64,000 nucleotides of DNA. Source: Treponema sp. (GTDB lineage Bacteria; Spirochaetota; Spirochaetia; Treponematales; Treponemataceae). Both the position numbers and the translations under genes were made by a program. The stretch lies in contig JAGAZB010000004.1 of NCBI GenBank assembly GCA_017940255.1, positions 55,847 through 119,846 of the forward strand. The letters are read 5' to 3'. The notes under the pieces were generated by a model that did not search any database, had not been told where the DNA came from, and saw nothing but the letters and a program-made list of their open reading frames with translations. Below are positions 8,763 through 17,956 of this stretch, piece after piece; within the stretch, counting starts at the first letter, position 1, and each line of letters opens with the position of its first letter.

Positions 8763-9854
8763 ATGGCTACTAAACAGACATCTATTAAAACAGTTGGAAT
8801 TCTCACTTCCGGCGGCGACGCTCCTGGATTGAACGCTGCAATTCGTGCGCTCTGTATTTCTGGAAAAAATAATTACGGAATGAAATTTATTGGAATCCGT
8901 AACGGCTATCGCGGTTTGATTGACGGTGATGTGTTTAAGATGGACACTCTTGATTTAGAGCCGCTGATTTCTGCTGGTGGAACAATTCTGGGAACTTCAC
9001 GGGTTAAGCCGTTTAAGAATCCCCAGCCCGATCCAAAAACGGGTCTTCTTCCTGTTGAAGGTATAAAGAAGACTTTTAAAGACAATAAACTGGATGCCCT
9101 GGTTTGTTTGGGCGGAAACGGAACAAATACAACTGCTTCTTTACTTAGTGAAGCTGGTTTTAATGTAATTGGAATGCCAAAAACGATTGATAACGACATT
9201 GTTGGAACTGATGAAACATTTGGCTTTCATACTGCAATTGACGTTGCAACAAATGGAATTGAATCTATCCGTACAACAGCCCGCAGTCATTCTCGTGCCA
9301 TGGTTGTAGAAATTATGGGTCATAAGGTTGGCTGGCTTGGTCTTTATTCAGGTCTTGCGGCTAGAGCCGACGTGGTTTTGCTGCCAGAAATTCCTTATGA
9401 TATTAAAAAGATTGGAAAATTCATGAAGGCTAAAAAAGCCGCTGGTCAGAATTATTTTATTATTGCCTGTTCGGAAGGTGCTATTAATCTGGACGAAGCA
9501 AAACTTGGAAAGAAAGAATTTAAAAAGGCCCGTGAGGCAATGGCTCAGTCGGTTGGTTTTAGGGTTGCAAAGGAAATTGAAGCCGAAACTGGAATAGAAA
9601 CCCGCACTTCGGTTTTAGGTTATTTGCAGCGGGGTGGTGATCCTGCTCCTTACGATAGAATTCTTGCTACAAAGCTTGGAAATGCGGCCGCTGATTTTTT
9701 GGCAAACAAACAGTTTGGAAATCTGGTTGCCATAAAAAACGGTGCTATTGTTGCTACTCCTTTGAGTGTGGTTGCCGGTCGTGTAAAAGAAATTCCGCAG
9801 GATGACCCTGTGCTCAAAACTGCCCGCGATTTAGGAATTTGTTTTGGTGACTAA
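8763..9854 (+). CDS. pfkA: 6-phosphofructokinase (phosphoryl donor uncertain)
   Basis: Phosphorylates fructose 6-phosphate in glycolysis. I chose the ATG at 8763 (363 residues, MATKQTSIKTVGILTSGGDA); an in-frame upstream start at 8682 would overlap ftsK and place the promoter inside the gene. Core motifs: TSGGDAPGLN near residues 15-24, GGNG at 117-120 and PKTIDNDIVGTD at 139-150. In the family, Gly at the position equivalent to E. coli 104 favours ATP, whereas Lys in PKTIDND (Gly in E. coli) is usual in PPi-type and mixed group III enzymes. This protein combines both, so the donor cannot be assigned from sequence alone. The next gene begins inside its last codons. Confidence 0.92.
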   Translation: MATKQTSIKTVGILTSGGDAPGLNAAIRALCISGKNNYGMKFIGIRNGYRGLIDGDVFKMDTLDLEPLISAGGTILGTSRVKPFKNPQPDPKTGLLPVEGIKKTFKDNKLDALVCLGGNGTNTTASLLSEAGFNVIGMPKTIDNDIVGTDETFGFHTAIDVATNGIESIRTTARSHSRAMVVEIMGHKVGWLGLYSGLAARADVVLLPEIPYDIKKIGKFMKAKKAAGQNYFIIACSEGAINLDEAKLGKKEFKKAREAMAQSVGFRVAKEIEAETGIETRTSVLGYLQRGGDPAPYDRILATKLGNAAADFLANKQFGNLVAIKNGAIVATPLSVVAGRVKEIPQDDPVLKTARDLGICFGD

Positions 9855-10785
9855 GGGCGAGTTAAAATGTCACCGCTGCTCTGTTTGCGACGGTTACGGA
9901 TGTCCGGGGATGCTGCCTGGGCTTGGTGGAGTATTCGATAATCAGAACTTTATGCTCAATTGTGAAGGCTGGGCCTTGCTGAGGGGGCGTGTGGCTGCCA
10001 GTGGGCGCGGCGGTGAGCTTGCGGCTGTGGACGTGGCTCCCGGACTCTTGCGCTGCGGGCCGGTTACCGGCGCGGTTGAAAATATTGGATACGAAAACGA
10101 AGCTGATTTTTACTTGCCTTATCTGAAGAATGCGGCCCGCGCTGGCTTTGGGCTTTGTGTTGGGGACGGTTGTCCTGATGAAAAACTAAAGCTTGGGGTA
10201 GATGCGGTTCGGCAGCTTGGTGCTGAGGGCGCCGTGGCGGGAGCGCGGACTTCTGCGGGCGCTGGCGAGTCTTTTCCAAATGCCGCATTTTTCTTAAAAC
10301 CATATCCACAGAAGCGTCTTTTTGAACGTATTGAATGGGTAAAACCTTATGCCTCTTATATTGGAATAGATATAGACTCCTACAATATCCTCACCATGAG
10401 AAACCTTGTAAATCTGGAACGAAAAACTGCGGCGCAGCTTGAAGAATTCCGCAAACGGTCGGGTCTGCCATTTGTGATTAAAGGTGTTTTTACTGAAGAA
10501 GACCTTGCTCTGGTGCGTGAAGTGCGCCCCGACGTAGTTTACATTTCGAATCATGGTGGCCGCGTGGAAACGCGCATTGGAAGCACAGCAGAGTTTCTGG
10601 CTTATTATGCAGATGAACTAAAAAAATATTGCGGCCAAATCTGGGTTGATGGCGGAATCCGCACACGTTCTGATGTTCAGACGGCACTTTTTTATGGTGC
10701 CGATCAGGTGATTGCCGCCCGCCCCCTCATCCGTGCCACTTTTGATGAGTGTTATGATGAGGTTACCGAAAAACTTTTGAAATAA
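9844..10785 (+). CDS. FMN-dependent alpha-hydroxy-acid oxidising protein
   Basis: A 313-residue member of the lactate oxidase / glycolate oxidase TIM-barrel family that oxidises 2-hydroxy acids through FMN. The SNHGGR motif has the catalytic His237, and the phosphate-binding DGGIRTRSDV and GADQVIAARPLIRA segments follow. The N-terminus is cysteine-rich (CHRCSVCDGYGCPG), a mark of an anaerobe-type subgroup. No ATG is available: the start is TTG at 9844 or GTG at 9847, both overlapping the pfk stop by 8-11 bp, so translation is likely coupled to pfk. Base composition in the first third (9950-10260) is noticeably GC-richer than neighbours. It converges on the GNAT gene with a gap of 3 bp. The true substrate is not determinable. 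Confidence 0.85.
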   Translation: MVTKGELKCHRCSVCDGYGCPGMLPGLGGVFDNQNFMLNCEGWALLRGRVAASGRGGELAAVDVAPGLLRCGPVTGAVENIGYENEADFYLPYLKNAARAGFGLCVGDGCPDEKLKLGVDAVRQLGAEGAVAGARTSAGAGESFPNAAFFLKPYPQKRLFERIEWVKPYASYIGIDIDSYNILTMRNLVNLERKTAAQLEEFRKRSGLPFVIKGVFTEEDLALVREVRPDVVYISNHGGRVETRIGSTAEFLAYYADELKKYCGQIWVDGGIRTRSDVQTALFYGADQVIAARPLIRATFDECYDEVTEKLLK

Positions 10786-10788
10786 TTG

Positions 10789-11664
10789 TTAGTAATACAC
10801 AATTTTATATCCCCCGCATTCGGTGAAGCCTATTTTCTGGTAGAGAGTGAGTGCGGGGGTATTTTTTTCTTTTACGAAGAGAACGGGGGTGCGGTTGGCG
10901 CGGAGGGTGCGCTTGCAAAGTGTTTTGATGAGGGCAGCGGCGTAACCGTTGCGACGATAGAGAGGATGAGTATATACCCCGCCAATTTGTACACACTTAA
11001 AACCGATGGCATTTGTGTTGGCTTTTGCAACTGCTTCGCCATCTGAGAGCATGGCCAGGCAGAGTTGATTTTTAAGAATCTGGCGCAGCATGATGGAAAC
11101 TTCGGCATCGGTTATTTTGTGGCCTGGCAGGGAGATTTCTTCTTTTATAAAACCTTTTTGCAGGGGAGAAAGCAGTTCCATGTCTTTTTCTGTGCAGCGG
11201 ATAATTTCTTCGCTGATGTTTAATTGCTGTGTGTTTTCGAAAGACTCGACCACCTCTTGCGGCTGGTATTGCATCATCTTGTAGGGATTTTGCTGAATCG
11301 GCGTACTTTTATTAATAAGTGCCATAGTCTGAATAAAAAAGTCTGTTCCCTCTGTTTGACCGCTGATGCAGCGAACCGGTTTTTGTATAAAATCATTCAG
11401 TTTTTGTGAAAATTCTTTAACATCAATTTTGCTGGTATCTGGTATGCAGTGATAAATTGTGTGGTCTAAATCAATAATTCCAAGAAGATTATCAGAAGAT
11501 GTGGGTACCTGTAGGGCTTCATGATTTGAACTTGAAATAAAAATCAGATTATTTGATTTGCGACGCACAAGAGAAGCCAGAGAAACACAGGTTTCTTCGT
11601 GGGGGAGAATAAACTGTCGAGCCAGAAGAAAATCTTCTGGCGTTTCAACAGGGATAAGGTTCAT
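10789..11664 (-). CDS. GNAT-family acetyltransferase
   Basis: A 291-residue protein with a C-terminal GNAT fold. The acetyl-CoA loop is seen in IGGVYTHPLYRRNGYAAAL and the last strands in NTPALTLYQKIGFTECG. The first 150 residues do not match a domain I recognise; they may form a second, degenerate GNAT half. The acceptor (amine, peptide or small molecule) cannot be predicted. The ATG overlaps the TGA stop of the upstream lipoprotein gene in an ATGA arrangement, so the two are translationally coupled. Confidence 0.82.
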   Translation of the reverse strand: MNLIPVETPEDFLLARQFILPHEETCVSLASLVRRKSNNLIFISSSNHEALQVPTSSDNLLGIIDLDHTIYHCIPDTSKIDVKEFSQKLNDFIQKPVRCISGQTEGTDFFIQTMALINKSTPIQQNPYKMMQYQPQEVVESFENTQQLNISEEIIRCTEKDMELLSPLQKGFIKEEISLPGHKITDAEVSIMLRQILKNQLCLAMLSDGEAVAKANTNAIGFKCVQIGGVYTHPLYRRNGYAAALIKTLCKRTLRANRTPVLFVKEKNTPALTLYQKIGFTECGGYKIVYY

Positions 11665-11852
11665 TTTATAGTTCCGTCTGGATAGACTTCGATTCTGGAA
11701 CCGTCTGGGCGTTCGTAGGTTATAGAGCCGCCGTTTTCGGTGCCTCCACCATCATAAAAATATGTGCCGCCATTGCCGTCTGGCAGGGCAACGCAGGCAG
11801 AAAGCAAAAGAAGAGCTGATGACAAGCAGCCGATAAAAAATAATTTGTTCAT
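11661..11852 (-). CDS. small lipoprotein
   Basis: A 63-residue secreted lipoprotein. The start at 11852 has a good SD (GGAGGG, 5 nt upstream). A longer frame beginning at 11894 is read through a palindromic repeat and should be discarded. The signal peptide ends in LLLSAC, and the mature part is short and rich in Gly, Asp and Tyr (GGTYFYDGGGTENGGS, then RPDGSRIEVYPDGTIK). The function is unknown. It overlaps the GNAT gene by 4 bp. Confidence 0.7.
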   Translation of the reverse strand: MNKLFFIGCLSSALLLLSACVALPDGNGGTYFYDGGGTENGGSITYERPDGSRIEVYPDGTIK

Positions 11853-11870
11853 AAACACCCTCCGTTTATT

Positions 11871-11895
11871 GGTGGTTTCGACAAGCTCAACCACC
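11871..11895. repeat. REP-like palindrome, copy A
   Basis: A 25-bp imperfect palindrome with arms GGTGG and CCACC around TTCGACAAGCTCAA. Two related copies lie at 27584-27612 and 51268-51294. If translated from its outer edge it yields MVELVETT, a spurious N-terminus that should not be annotated. It sits between two minus-strand genes. Confidence 0.8.
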
Positions 11896-11902
11896 TTTTT
11901 TT

Positions 11903-13264
11903 TTAGTTTCTAAAGCTGTGGATTGGGGCCGGGATGCGGCCTCCGCGGTTGATAAAGTCTGCGCAGCCAAACTTGCTTACAGGCATTACAGGGCAACCAC
12001 CAAGCAAACCACCGAACTCTACCCATTCGCCGGCTTTTTTGCCAGGAGCTGGAATCAGGCGGCAGGCAGTTGTTTTGTTGTTTACCATACCAATTGCAAA
12101 CTCATCAGCGAGGATGCCGGAAATTGTTGTTGCCGGAGTATCACCAGGAATTGCAATCATATCCAAACCTACAGAACAAACTGTAGTCATTGCTTCAAGC
12201 TTTTCGAGGCAGATGGAACCGTTTTTAGCAGCTTCAATCATACCTTCATCTTCTGAAACTGGAATAAAGGCACCCGAAAGTCCACCAACGTTTGTGGAAG
12301 CCATAACGCCTCCTTTTTTTACCATGTCTGTGAGCATAGCCAGGGCTGCTGTAGTTCCCGGGGCACCGCAGCCTTCAAGACCAATTTCTTCAAGAATGCG
12401 GGCAACTGAATCGCCAACGGCAGGAGTTGGTGCCAAAGACAAATCCAAAATACCAAAATCAACGCCAAGGCGTTTTGCGGCTTCACTTCCAACAAGCTGA
12501 CCCATACGGGTAATCTTAAAGGCCATTTTTTTGATACCATCAGCGAGTACGTTGATTGGCTGTCCCTTGTATTCGCGGGCTGCGGCCAGGATTACGCCAG
12601 GACCTGAAACACCAACGTTGATTACACAATCAGCTTCTCCAGGACCGTGGAAGGCACCTGCCATAAACGGGTTATCTTCTGGAGCGTTACAGAAAACGAC
12701 AAGCTTTGCACAGCCGTTTACTTCGCAATTCTTAGAAACTTCTGCAGTTTTTACGATAGTTTCACCCATCAGCTTAACAGCGTCCATGTTGATTCCAGAT
12801 TTTGTTGAACCAACATTTACTGAAGAACAAACAAAGTCTGTTGTTGCCAGAGCTTCCGGAATGGAATCAATTAAAATGCGGTCTGCAGGAGTAATGCCTT
12901 TCTGAACAAGAGCAGAAAATCCGCCAATAAAGTTTACGCCCAGTTCGTGAGCACATTTATCCAAAGTTTTGATGTAAGGAACATAATTTTTTGCTTCGCT
13001 GGCACCAGCTACAAGTGAAATAGGAGTAACAGAAATTCGTTTATTGATGATTGGAACACCAAATTCCTTTTCAATATCCTGACCGGTTTTTACAAGATTA
13101 CCTGCTTTTTTCATAATTTTATCATAAATCTTGTCGCAGGCTCGTTTGCTGTCGCTGTCTGCACAGTCCAAAAGTGAAATACCCATTGTAATACAGCGGA
13201 TATCCAGCTTCTGGCGCATAAACATATTTACTGTTTCCTGAATCTCTACCGGTGAAAAAATCAT
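11903..13264 (-). CDS. UPF0210 / DUF711 (PFL-like) family protein
   Basis: A 453-residue member of the UPF0210 (DUF711) family, related to the pyruvate formate-lyase fold but with no demonstrated reaction. The length and conserved blocks ([10 protein letters not shown] near residue 25, [13 protein letters not shown], and the glycine-rich C-terminus [26 protein letters not shown]) match the family along the full length. There is a clear SD (AGGAG) before the ATG at 13264. In many Firmicutes an ACT-domain gene lies directly upstream; here none does, and the upstream space instead holds the branched palindrome at 13413-13565. Confidence 0.88.
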   Translation of the reverse strand: MIFSPVEIQETVNMFMRQKLDIRCITMGISLLDCADSDSKRACDKIYDKIMKKAGNLVKTGQDIEKEFGVPIINKRISVTPISLVAGASEAKNYVPYIKTLDKCAHELGVNFIGGFSALVQKGITPADRILIDSIPEALATTDFVCSSVNVGSTKSGINMDAVKLMGETIVKTAEVSKNCEVNGCAKLVVFCNAPEDNPFMAGAFHGPGEADCVINVGVSGPGVILAAAREYKGQPINVLADGIKKMAFKITRMGQLVGSEAAKRLGVDFGILDLSLAPTPAVGDSVARILEEIGLEGCGAPGTTAALAMLTDMVKKGGVMASTNVGGLSGAFIPVSEDEGMIEAAKNGSICLEKLEAMTTVCSVGLDMIAIPGDTPATTISGILADEFAIGMVNNKTTACRLIPAPGKKAGEWVEFGGLLGGCPVMPVSKFGCADFINRGGRIPAPIHSFRN

Positions 13265-13577
13265 ACAAAGCTCCTGAAAGCGCCGCGGCGCGTATCGAAA
13301 AAATTTCTCATAGTATACAGCGTAATCAAAGAAATGATAATAGGTTTTATAAGGTTAATAAATGATGAGGTTTGATAATAATATGTTTGAATAATACTAA
13401 AGATTGATGAAACTGAAACTTGCGCGAAGGAGAGATGCGGCTTTTGAAAACACTCTGAAATGCAGCCGCGTGAGCGGCTATGTATATAGTTCCAAGGCAT
13501 TTCAGCGTGTAGCGCGATATCGCGCGGTTTCAAAAGCCGCATGCTCGACTGGGAGCAAGTTTCAGCTTACGCAAATT
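13265..13577. other. 313-bp intergenic region with a branched inverted repeat
   Basis: No open frame of interest. The left third (13290-13410) is plain AT-rich sequence that could hold the minus-strand promoter of the UPF0210 gene. The right half is filled by the structure listed at 13413-13565. Confidence 0.7.
13413..13565. repeat. branched palindromic element (three-way junction)
   Basis: Perfect nested arms: an outer 11-bp stem (13413-13423 with 13555-13565), then a 15-bp stem (13435-13449 with 13528-13542). Directly abutting it is an arm of 4+9 bp with one mismatch (13450-13463 with 13497-13510), containing a 6-bp hairpin AGCCGC-GTGA-GCGGCT (13464-13479). A second short arm is the 14-bp palindrome GCGCGATATCGCGC (13512-13525). 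The outer loops GCGAAGGAGAG and GCTCGACTGGGA remain unpaired. This could be a structured RNA or a fold-back DNA element. Confidence 0.8.
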
Positions 13578-15278
13578 TTATTTATCATTCTCGCGATAGT
13601 AATTTTCAAACTTTTCGCGGGCGGCAAGGTAATAGGACTCCAGTTTTTTATCAAAATGTGAACCAAAGCTTTCCGTCATAATTTTGTTGGCAGCTTCAAA
13701 GCTCATGCTTTCTTTGTAAACCCGCTTGCTTACCAGGGCGTCGTAAACATCTGCAATGGCCATAATGCGGGCTTCCAGTGGAATATCTTCGCCTTTCAAG
13801 CCTTCGGGATAGCCGCTTCCATCATATTTTTCATGATGATAATGGGCTACGTTTTCTGCAATCTGCTTAAAATGAAGGTCATCCGAATCTTTTAGAATCT
13901 GAGCAATAATTTTTGCCCCTTCCGCAGAGTGTTTCTTCATAATTTCATATTCTTCATCTGTAAAGCGCCCCGGCTTGCGCAAAATCTGGTCGTCAACGGC
14001 AATTTTTCCCAAATCATGCATTGGCGCCGCCTTGATGATGTCCTTGCAGAATTCCGCCGAAAGCTGCAGCTCGTTTTTTCGGGTCATTTCTTCTATTAGA
14101 ATGCGTACAATATCGCTGGTGCGCCTGATGTGGCCGCCCGTAGAATTGTCCCGGCTTTCTACCATGGTTGCCATGCCCAAAATAAACTGATTGTGCATTT
14201 CAACAATGTGGTTAGTTTTCAAATCAACTTCGTTTTGCAGATTAGTGTTAAACTTGTTCAGAAGGTCAATGTACTTCTGGCTTTGTGTATCATCAGTTAT
14301 AAAAAGCTGATAGCCCCGTTTTTTTGTTCCATCGTAAAGATAATTTATATCTACAAGGTAAATTTTATCATCACTATTAAAATGAAATTTATCGATGTTT
14401 TCATCATCAGCAAAAACTTTAATCCACTGAACAACGGTATCCTGCATCAAAGGATTTTTGAGAATAGAAACATCTGTATGAAGATTGTTCAGCTCAGGCA
14501 TAAAACGTCTGGCGGTTTCATTACTTCCCAGATACCTTAATTTGAAATCAAGTGACACAAAGCCTGTCTGACCGCTTTCTATTAAAGAGTCAATTCCGGT
14601 GTCGGCAATATCATAAAGGCAGATTTTATGAATGATGATAAGGTAAATAATCTGAGCCAAAACATAGGAAAGAGGAGTGAATTCAATTTTTCCGCTAAAG
14701 AAATGGCCGCCAAAATAGCTGAATATTGCCAGGAGAAATGGAATAAAAAGCAAAATGATTACAGTTTTCGAAATATCATTTTTATGCAGATAAGCATAAA
14801 TCATAGTTACAAAACTTGTGATTGTAAGTGCGCCAATATAAATATAGAAGATAAGATGTGCCGGACCGTATTCTCTGTGAACTACAATATAGCCGTTTAC
14901 CATTTCTGTTGTGATATTTTTGTAAAAAATTGGCAGACTTCCTATTGAAAGTATGGAAAGATAAAGCAAAGTGCTGATTACAAAAAGCCAGAAGGTGATT
15001 TTACTTAAGAGCTTTACATGACAAAGTGAAAATGCAATAAGCATGATTAAAAGAGGAAGATAACAGCCGCTTAAATAAATCATGCAGGTGGCAAAAAGGG
15101 CCCCTTCCAGGGTCGTAGAAAACTGACGGAAAACAAATCCCAGAATAGAAATTGGGATGAATGCAAAAACTAAAGAAAATGCAGTTTGAAAGTGTTTGTG
15201 AAAATGTCGGACATAAAATAATGAAAGAACTAATGATATGAAGAAAAGAATTGTGTAAAAGGATGATAAGTACTGCAA
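13578..15278 (-). CDS. membrane HD-GYP protein (7TM sensor, PAS-like, HD-GYP)
   Basis: A 566-residue protein likely to degrade cyclic di-GMP. About seven N-terminal TM helices (residues 1-220) form a 7TM sensory module, followed by a PAS-like region (about 225-340) and an HD-GYP phosphodiesterase domain. Metal and catalytic residues are present: His421-Asp422 in MHDLGKI, and Gly489-Tyr490-Pro491 in DGSGYPEGLKG. The start codon appears to be TTG at 15276-15278, supported by an AGGAG seven bases upstream. It would oppose the two GGDEF proteins at 2092-5157. The DUF1295 gene lies upstream on the same strand. Confidence 0.9.
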   Translation of the reverse strand: MQYLSSFYTILFFISLVLSLFYVRHFHKHFQTAFSLVFAFIPISILGFVFRQFSTTLEGALFATCMIYLSGCYLPLLIMLIAFSLCHVKLLSKITFWLFVISTLLYLSILSIGSLPIFYKNITTEMVNGYIVVHREYGPAHLIFYIYIGALTITSFVTMIYAYLHKNDISKTVIILLFIPFLLAIFSYFGGHFFSGKIEFTPLSYVLAQIIYLIIIHKICLYDIADTGIDSLIESGQTGFVSLDFKLRYLGSNETARRFMPELNNLHTDVSILKNPLMQDTVVQWIKVFADDENIDKFHFNSDDKIYLVDINYLYDGTKKRGYQLFITDDTQSQKYIDLLNKFNTNLQNEVDLKTNHIVEMHNQFILGMATMVESRDNSTGGHIRRTSDIVRILIEEMTRKNELQLSAEFCKDIIKAAPMHDLGKIAVDDQILRKPGRFTDEEYEIMKKHSAEGAKIIAQILKDSDDLHFKQIAENVAHYHHEKYDGSGYPEGLKGEDIPLEARIMAIADVYDALVSKRVYKESMSFEAANKIMTESFGSHFDKKLESYYLAAREKFENYYRENDK

Positions 15279-15287
15279 AAATCACTC

Positions 15288-15327
15288 CTGACGGGCTGCC
15301 CAAGAACCCTTGTGGTAGGCCGTCAGG
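15288..15327. repeat. 8-bp inverted repeat between DUF1295 and HD-GYP genes
   Basis: CCTGACGG (15288-15295) pairs with CCGTCAGG (15320-15327). There is no U-tract on the minus strand, so it is not a clear terminator. It covers the space just upstream of the HD-GYP ribosome binding site. Confidence 0.45.
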
Positions 15328-15337
15328 GGGCAAGCCC

Positions 15338-16213
15338 TTATCCGATTAAGAATTTGTATTTTTCTACAGTATATAACGGAATTAAAGGAATGATAATAGG
15401 AGTTTTCTTTACATATTCCTGATATTCAGGGTCATTTCCGTAATTTTTGTTCTGGCGGATTTCCAGACGGCGGGCACCACCAAACATAATCCATACGATA
15501 GATGCATAACCGATTATTGAAGTTACCCACTGCCATACTCCGCTTAGAGCAGAACAGCCAGAAACGAATACACCAGTCCAAATCAGAATTTCACCAAAGT
15601 AGTTAGGACAGCGTACAATTTTGTAGAGTCCAGAATCGCAGAAGCGTTTTGGGTTCTTCTTTTTTGCAGCTGATTTTTGAAGGTCGGCAATTGATTCAAT
15701 GGCAATTCCCAAAACAAGAATGATAATACCAGCGATTGAACATTTGTCGGAAGAAAAGAAGTTTACAGAAGGATTTTCAACATCTGGCATTACATGGAGC
15801 AGGTCGAAAACCACTTTTGCATTCTGAAGACGGAAGAAAACTGGAGAAACCTGGAAAACATAGAGAAGGGCACATGGAATCCAGATGCAGATTTTTGCGA
15901 AGAAAGAAACTTTTGTTCCGTCTTTGATTTCTTTTTTCATTGTAGCACGGTAGGCAGAGCTTTTTATTTCGCGGACAAGAAGGAAAAATCCCAGACGGCA
16001 GCCGTAAACAATCAGAAGAGCGCTTAAAATTGTGGTCGGAAGCGTGAGCACATCGCGGAAGATAATCAGATTTGCAATTCCCAAAGCGGCAACAGAAAAT
16101 CCATAACCAAGCGAGATAAAATAAACATATTTAATAAATCCCGCAGAAGAAATAACTAGTGCAATAATCAGCATAATGAGATATGCTTGTGTGAAAGTTT
16201 GTAAAAATGTCAT
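15338..16213 (-). CDS. DUF1295 membrane protein (isoprenylcysteine methyltransferase / steroid reductase-like)
   Basis: A 291-residue integral membrane protein with about seven hydrophobic segments. The conserved C-terminal half has SGLYKIVRCPNYFGEILIWTG and a later block with YQEYVKKTPIIIPLIP, the pattern shared by DUF1295 proteins and the isoprenylcysteine carboxyl methyltransferase / steroid 5-alpha-reductase superfamily. These use membrane-buried lipid-like substrates with SAM or NAD(P)H; the specific reaction is unknown here. The ATG at 16213 fits the first TM helix. Confidence 0.82.
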   Translation of the reverse strand: MTFLQTFTQAYLIMLIIALVISSAGFIKYVYFISLGYGFSVAALGIANLIIFRDVLTLPTTILSALLIVYGCRLGFFLLVREIKSSAYRATMKKEIKDGTKVSFFAKICIWIPCALLYVFQVSPVFFRLQNAKVVFDLLHVMPDVENPSVNFFSSDKCSIAGIIILVLGIAIESIADLQKSAAKKKNPKRFCDSGLYKIVRCPNYFGEILIWTGVFVSGCSALSGVWQWVTSIIGYASIVWIMFGGARRLEIRQNKNYGNDPEYQEYVKKTPIIIPLIPLYTVEKYKFLIG

Positions 16214-16288
16214 ATATTTAATATATGAATGAATTGTTATTTTTTCAATATAAATGTCACAGTGGCTATTTGATATTGGAGATTAAAA

Positions 16289-17929
16289 ATGAAGATCGTT
16301 ATAAATAATTGCAGAATAGAAAATACTCGCGGAACTTTGATTCCGAATTTATCGTGGGAGATGAATGAAGGGGAATCCTGGCTGGTAATTGGCCCAAACG
16401 GTGGTGGAAAAGCCGAGTTTTTGAAGGCGCTTGCCGGAGAAGAAAAGGTTGTTCCTGGTATAAGCGGGGCTTGTGATGCAGCCAACCGTGGCCTGGGGCT
16501 TGCCGGCCTGCCGGTTTCTTCTGATGTAGAGTTGGTTTCGCTGGAAAGAGCCGCCCGTCTTATTCAGGAAGAGCGCGAAAACGATGAAAGCGAATACGTG
16601 GAAGGCGGTGTGGATATTGGGCGCACCGGGCGGTTATTTATTTTGCAGGGGCTTTATCCTGCGCTAAAGAAAGGAGTACCTCTGAGCCCAGCTTTGGCCG
16701 ATGAAGCTGCCCGCCTAGAAAATCACCCGGCGGTAAAACTTTGCGGAATAGAAAAGATTTTGGACCGGGGGCTTAAGTATATGTCCACTGGCGAAATCCG
16801 CCGAACCCTGCTGGCGCGGGCTCTTGTTTCCGGCAAAAAGTTGTTAATCCTTTCAGATCCTTTTGCTGGTCTTGATATTCAGAGCCGCACAATTCTGCTC
16901 GATTTCTTTAATAATATTGTCGCAAAACATTCGCCGGCCGTAATTTTGGGAATGGAACGCTGGCATGAAATCCCAGATGCGATTACACATGTTCTGGAAT
17001 TCCGCGATAAGGCAATTTCTTTTTGTGGAAGCCGTGCAGATTACGAAAAACTGAGGGAAGAGCGGGCTGCCGGCCAGGGGAAGCCTGGTTTTGAGGCTGG
17101 CCTGGACAAGGAAAGCCTGACAGAAGATTTTAAGAATACTTTGCGCGAGACCGCAGTGCTGGTGGAGGCTGAAGAAAAAACTACTGCGGCACAGTCTCAG
17201 ACACAGGCACAGGCTCAAACTGCTGAAAGTGAAGTTCTTGTAGAAATGAACGATGTTCATGTCGGCTGGGATGGCAAATATGTTCTGGACGGCTTGAACT
17301 GGACCTTGCGTGCCGGAGAACACTGGCTTGTTCGGGGCCCTAATGGAAGCGGAAAAACTACATTCCTTGAACTAATCACCGGTGATAACATGCAGGTGTT
17401 TTCAAACGACATTAAGATTTTTGGCAACAGACGCGGAAGCGGTGAAAGTATCTGGGATATAAAAAAGAAGCTTGGAATTATTTCCTACAGAATGCATGTT
17501 GAATACAGAATGCTTGGCGGGACCAGTCTGCGTGATGTAATAATCAGCGGCTTCCGTGATTCAATTGGCTTGTACGGAGCTGGCACAGATGTTGAATGTG
17601 ATGCCGCAAACCGCTGGCTTGCCCTGGGTGGTTTTAAGGGGCGCGAAAGCGAGCGTTTTGGAGATTTAAGTTATGGCGAACAGCGGGCCGTTTTAATTTT
17701 GCGCTCGGCTGTAAAATCTCCAAAAATTTTGATTTTGGACGAACCTTGTCATGGTCTGGACGAAAGCTACCGCGAAAAAATACTTCACCTTATTACTTTG
17801 ATTTGTGAAAGCGGAAGTACAACAGTTCTTCATGTTACTCACGACCCTTCGGAAGTGCTGCCCTGCGAAAAACATATTCTGGAGTTACATCCGGGTGAAA
17901 AGCCCATGTATAAAATCATCACTATTTAG
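16289..17929 (+). CDS. tandem ABC ATPase (ModF/PhrA-like), first site degenerate
   Basis: A 546-residue soluble protein with two ABC ATPase domains, as in ModF-type proteins. The N-terminal domain has an altered Walker A (GPNGGGKA, Ala instead of Ser/Thr after Lys), signature STGEIRR and Walker B LILSDP, where the usual Asp-Glu pair is Ser-Asp; ATP hydrolysis there is doubtful. The C-terminal domain is canonical: GPNGSGKTT, signature SYGEQRA and ILILDEP. A Gln/Ala-rich linker separates them near residue 300. It has a good SD (GGAG) before the ATG. No permease gene is adjacent. Whether it serves molybdate handling or another role is not shown. Confidence 0.87.
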   Translation: MKIVINNCRIENTRGTLIPNLSWEMNEGESWLVIGPNGGGKAEFLKALAGEEKVVPGISGACDAANRGLGLAGLPVSSDVELVSLERAARLIQEERENDESEYVEGGVDIGRTGRLFILQGLYPALKKGVPLSPALADEAARLENHPAVKLCGIEKILDRGLKYMSTGEIRRTLLARALVSGKKLLILSDPFAGLDIQSRTILLDFFNNIVAKHSPAVILGMERWHEIPDAITHVLEFRDKAISFCGSRADYEKLREERAAGQGKPGFEAGLDKESLTEDFKNTLRETAVLVEAEEKTTAAQSQTQAQAQTAESEVLVEMNDVHVGWDGKYVLDGLNWTLRAGEHWLVRGPNGSGKTTFLELITGDNMQVFSNDIKIFGNRRGSGESIWDIKKKLGIISYRMHVEYRMLGGTSLRDVIISGFRDSIGLYGAGTDVECDAANRWLALGGFKGRESERFGDLSYGEQRAVLILRSAVKSPKILILDEPCHGLDESYREKILHLITLICESGSTTVLHVTHDPSEVLPCEKHILELHPGEKPMYKIITI

Positions 17930-17956
17930 CCGAAAAATTTCTCCGATAATCAGATT

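Noticed and set aside
11853..11894. N-terminus MVELVETT for the small lipoprotein
   Set aside because: It is the translated REP palindrome; the SD and signal peptide fit the 11852 start.
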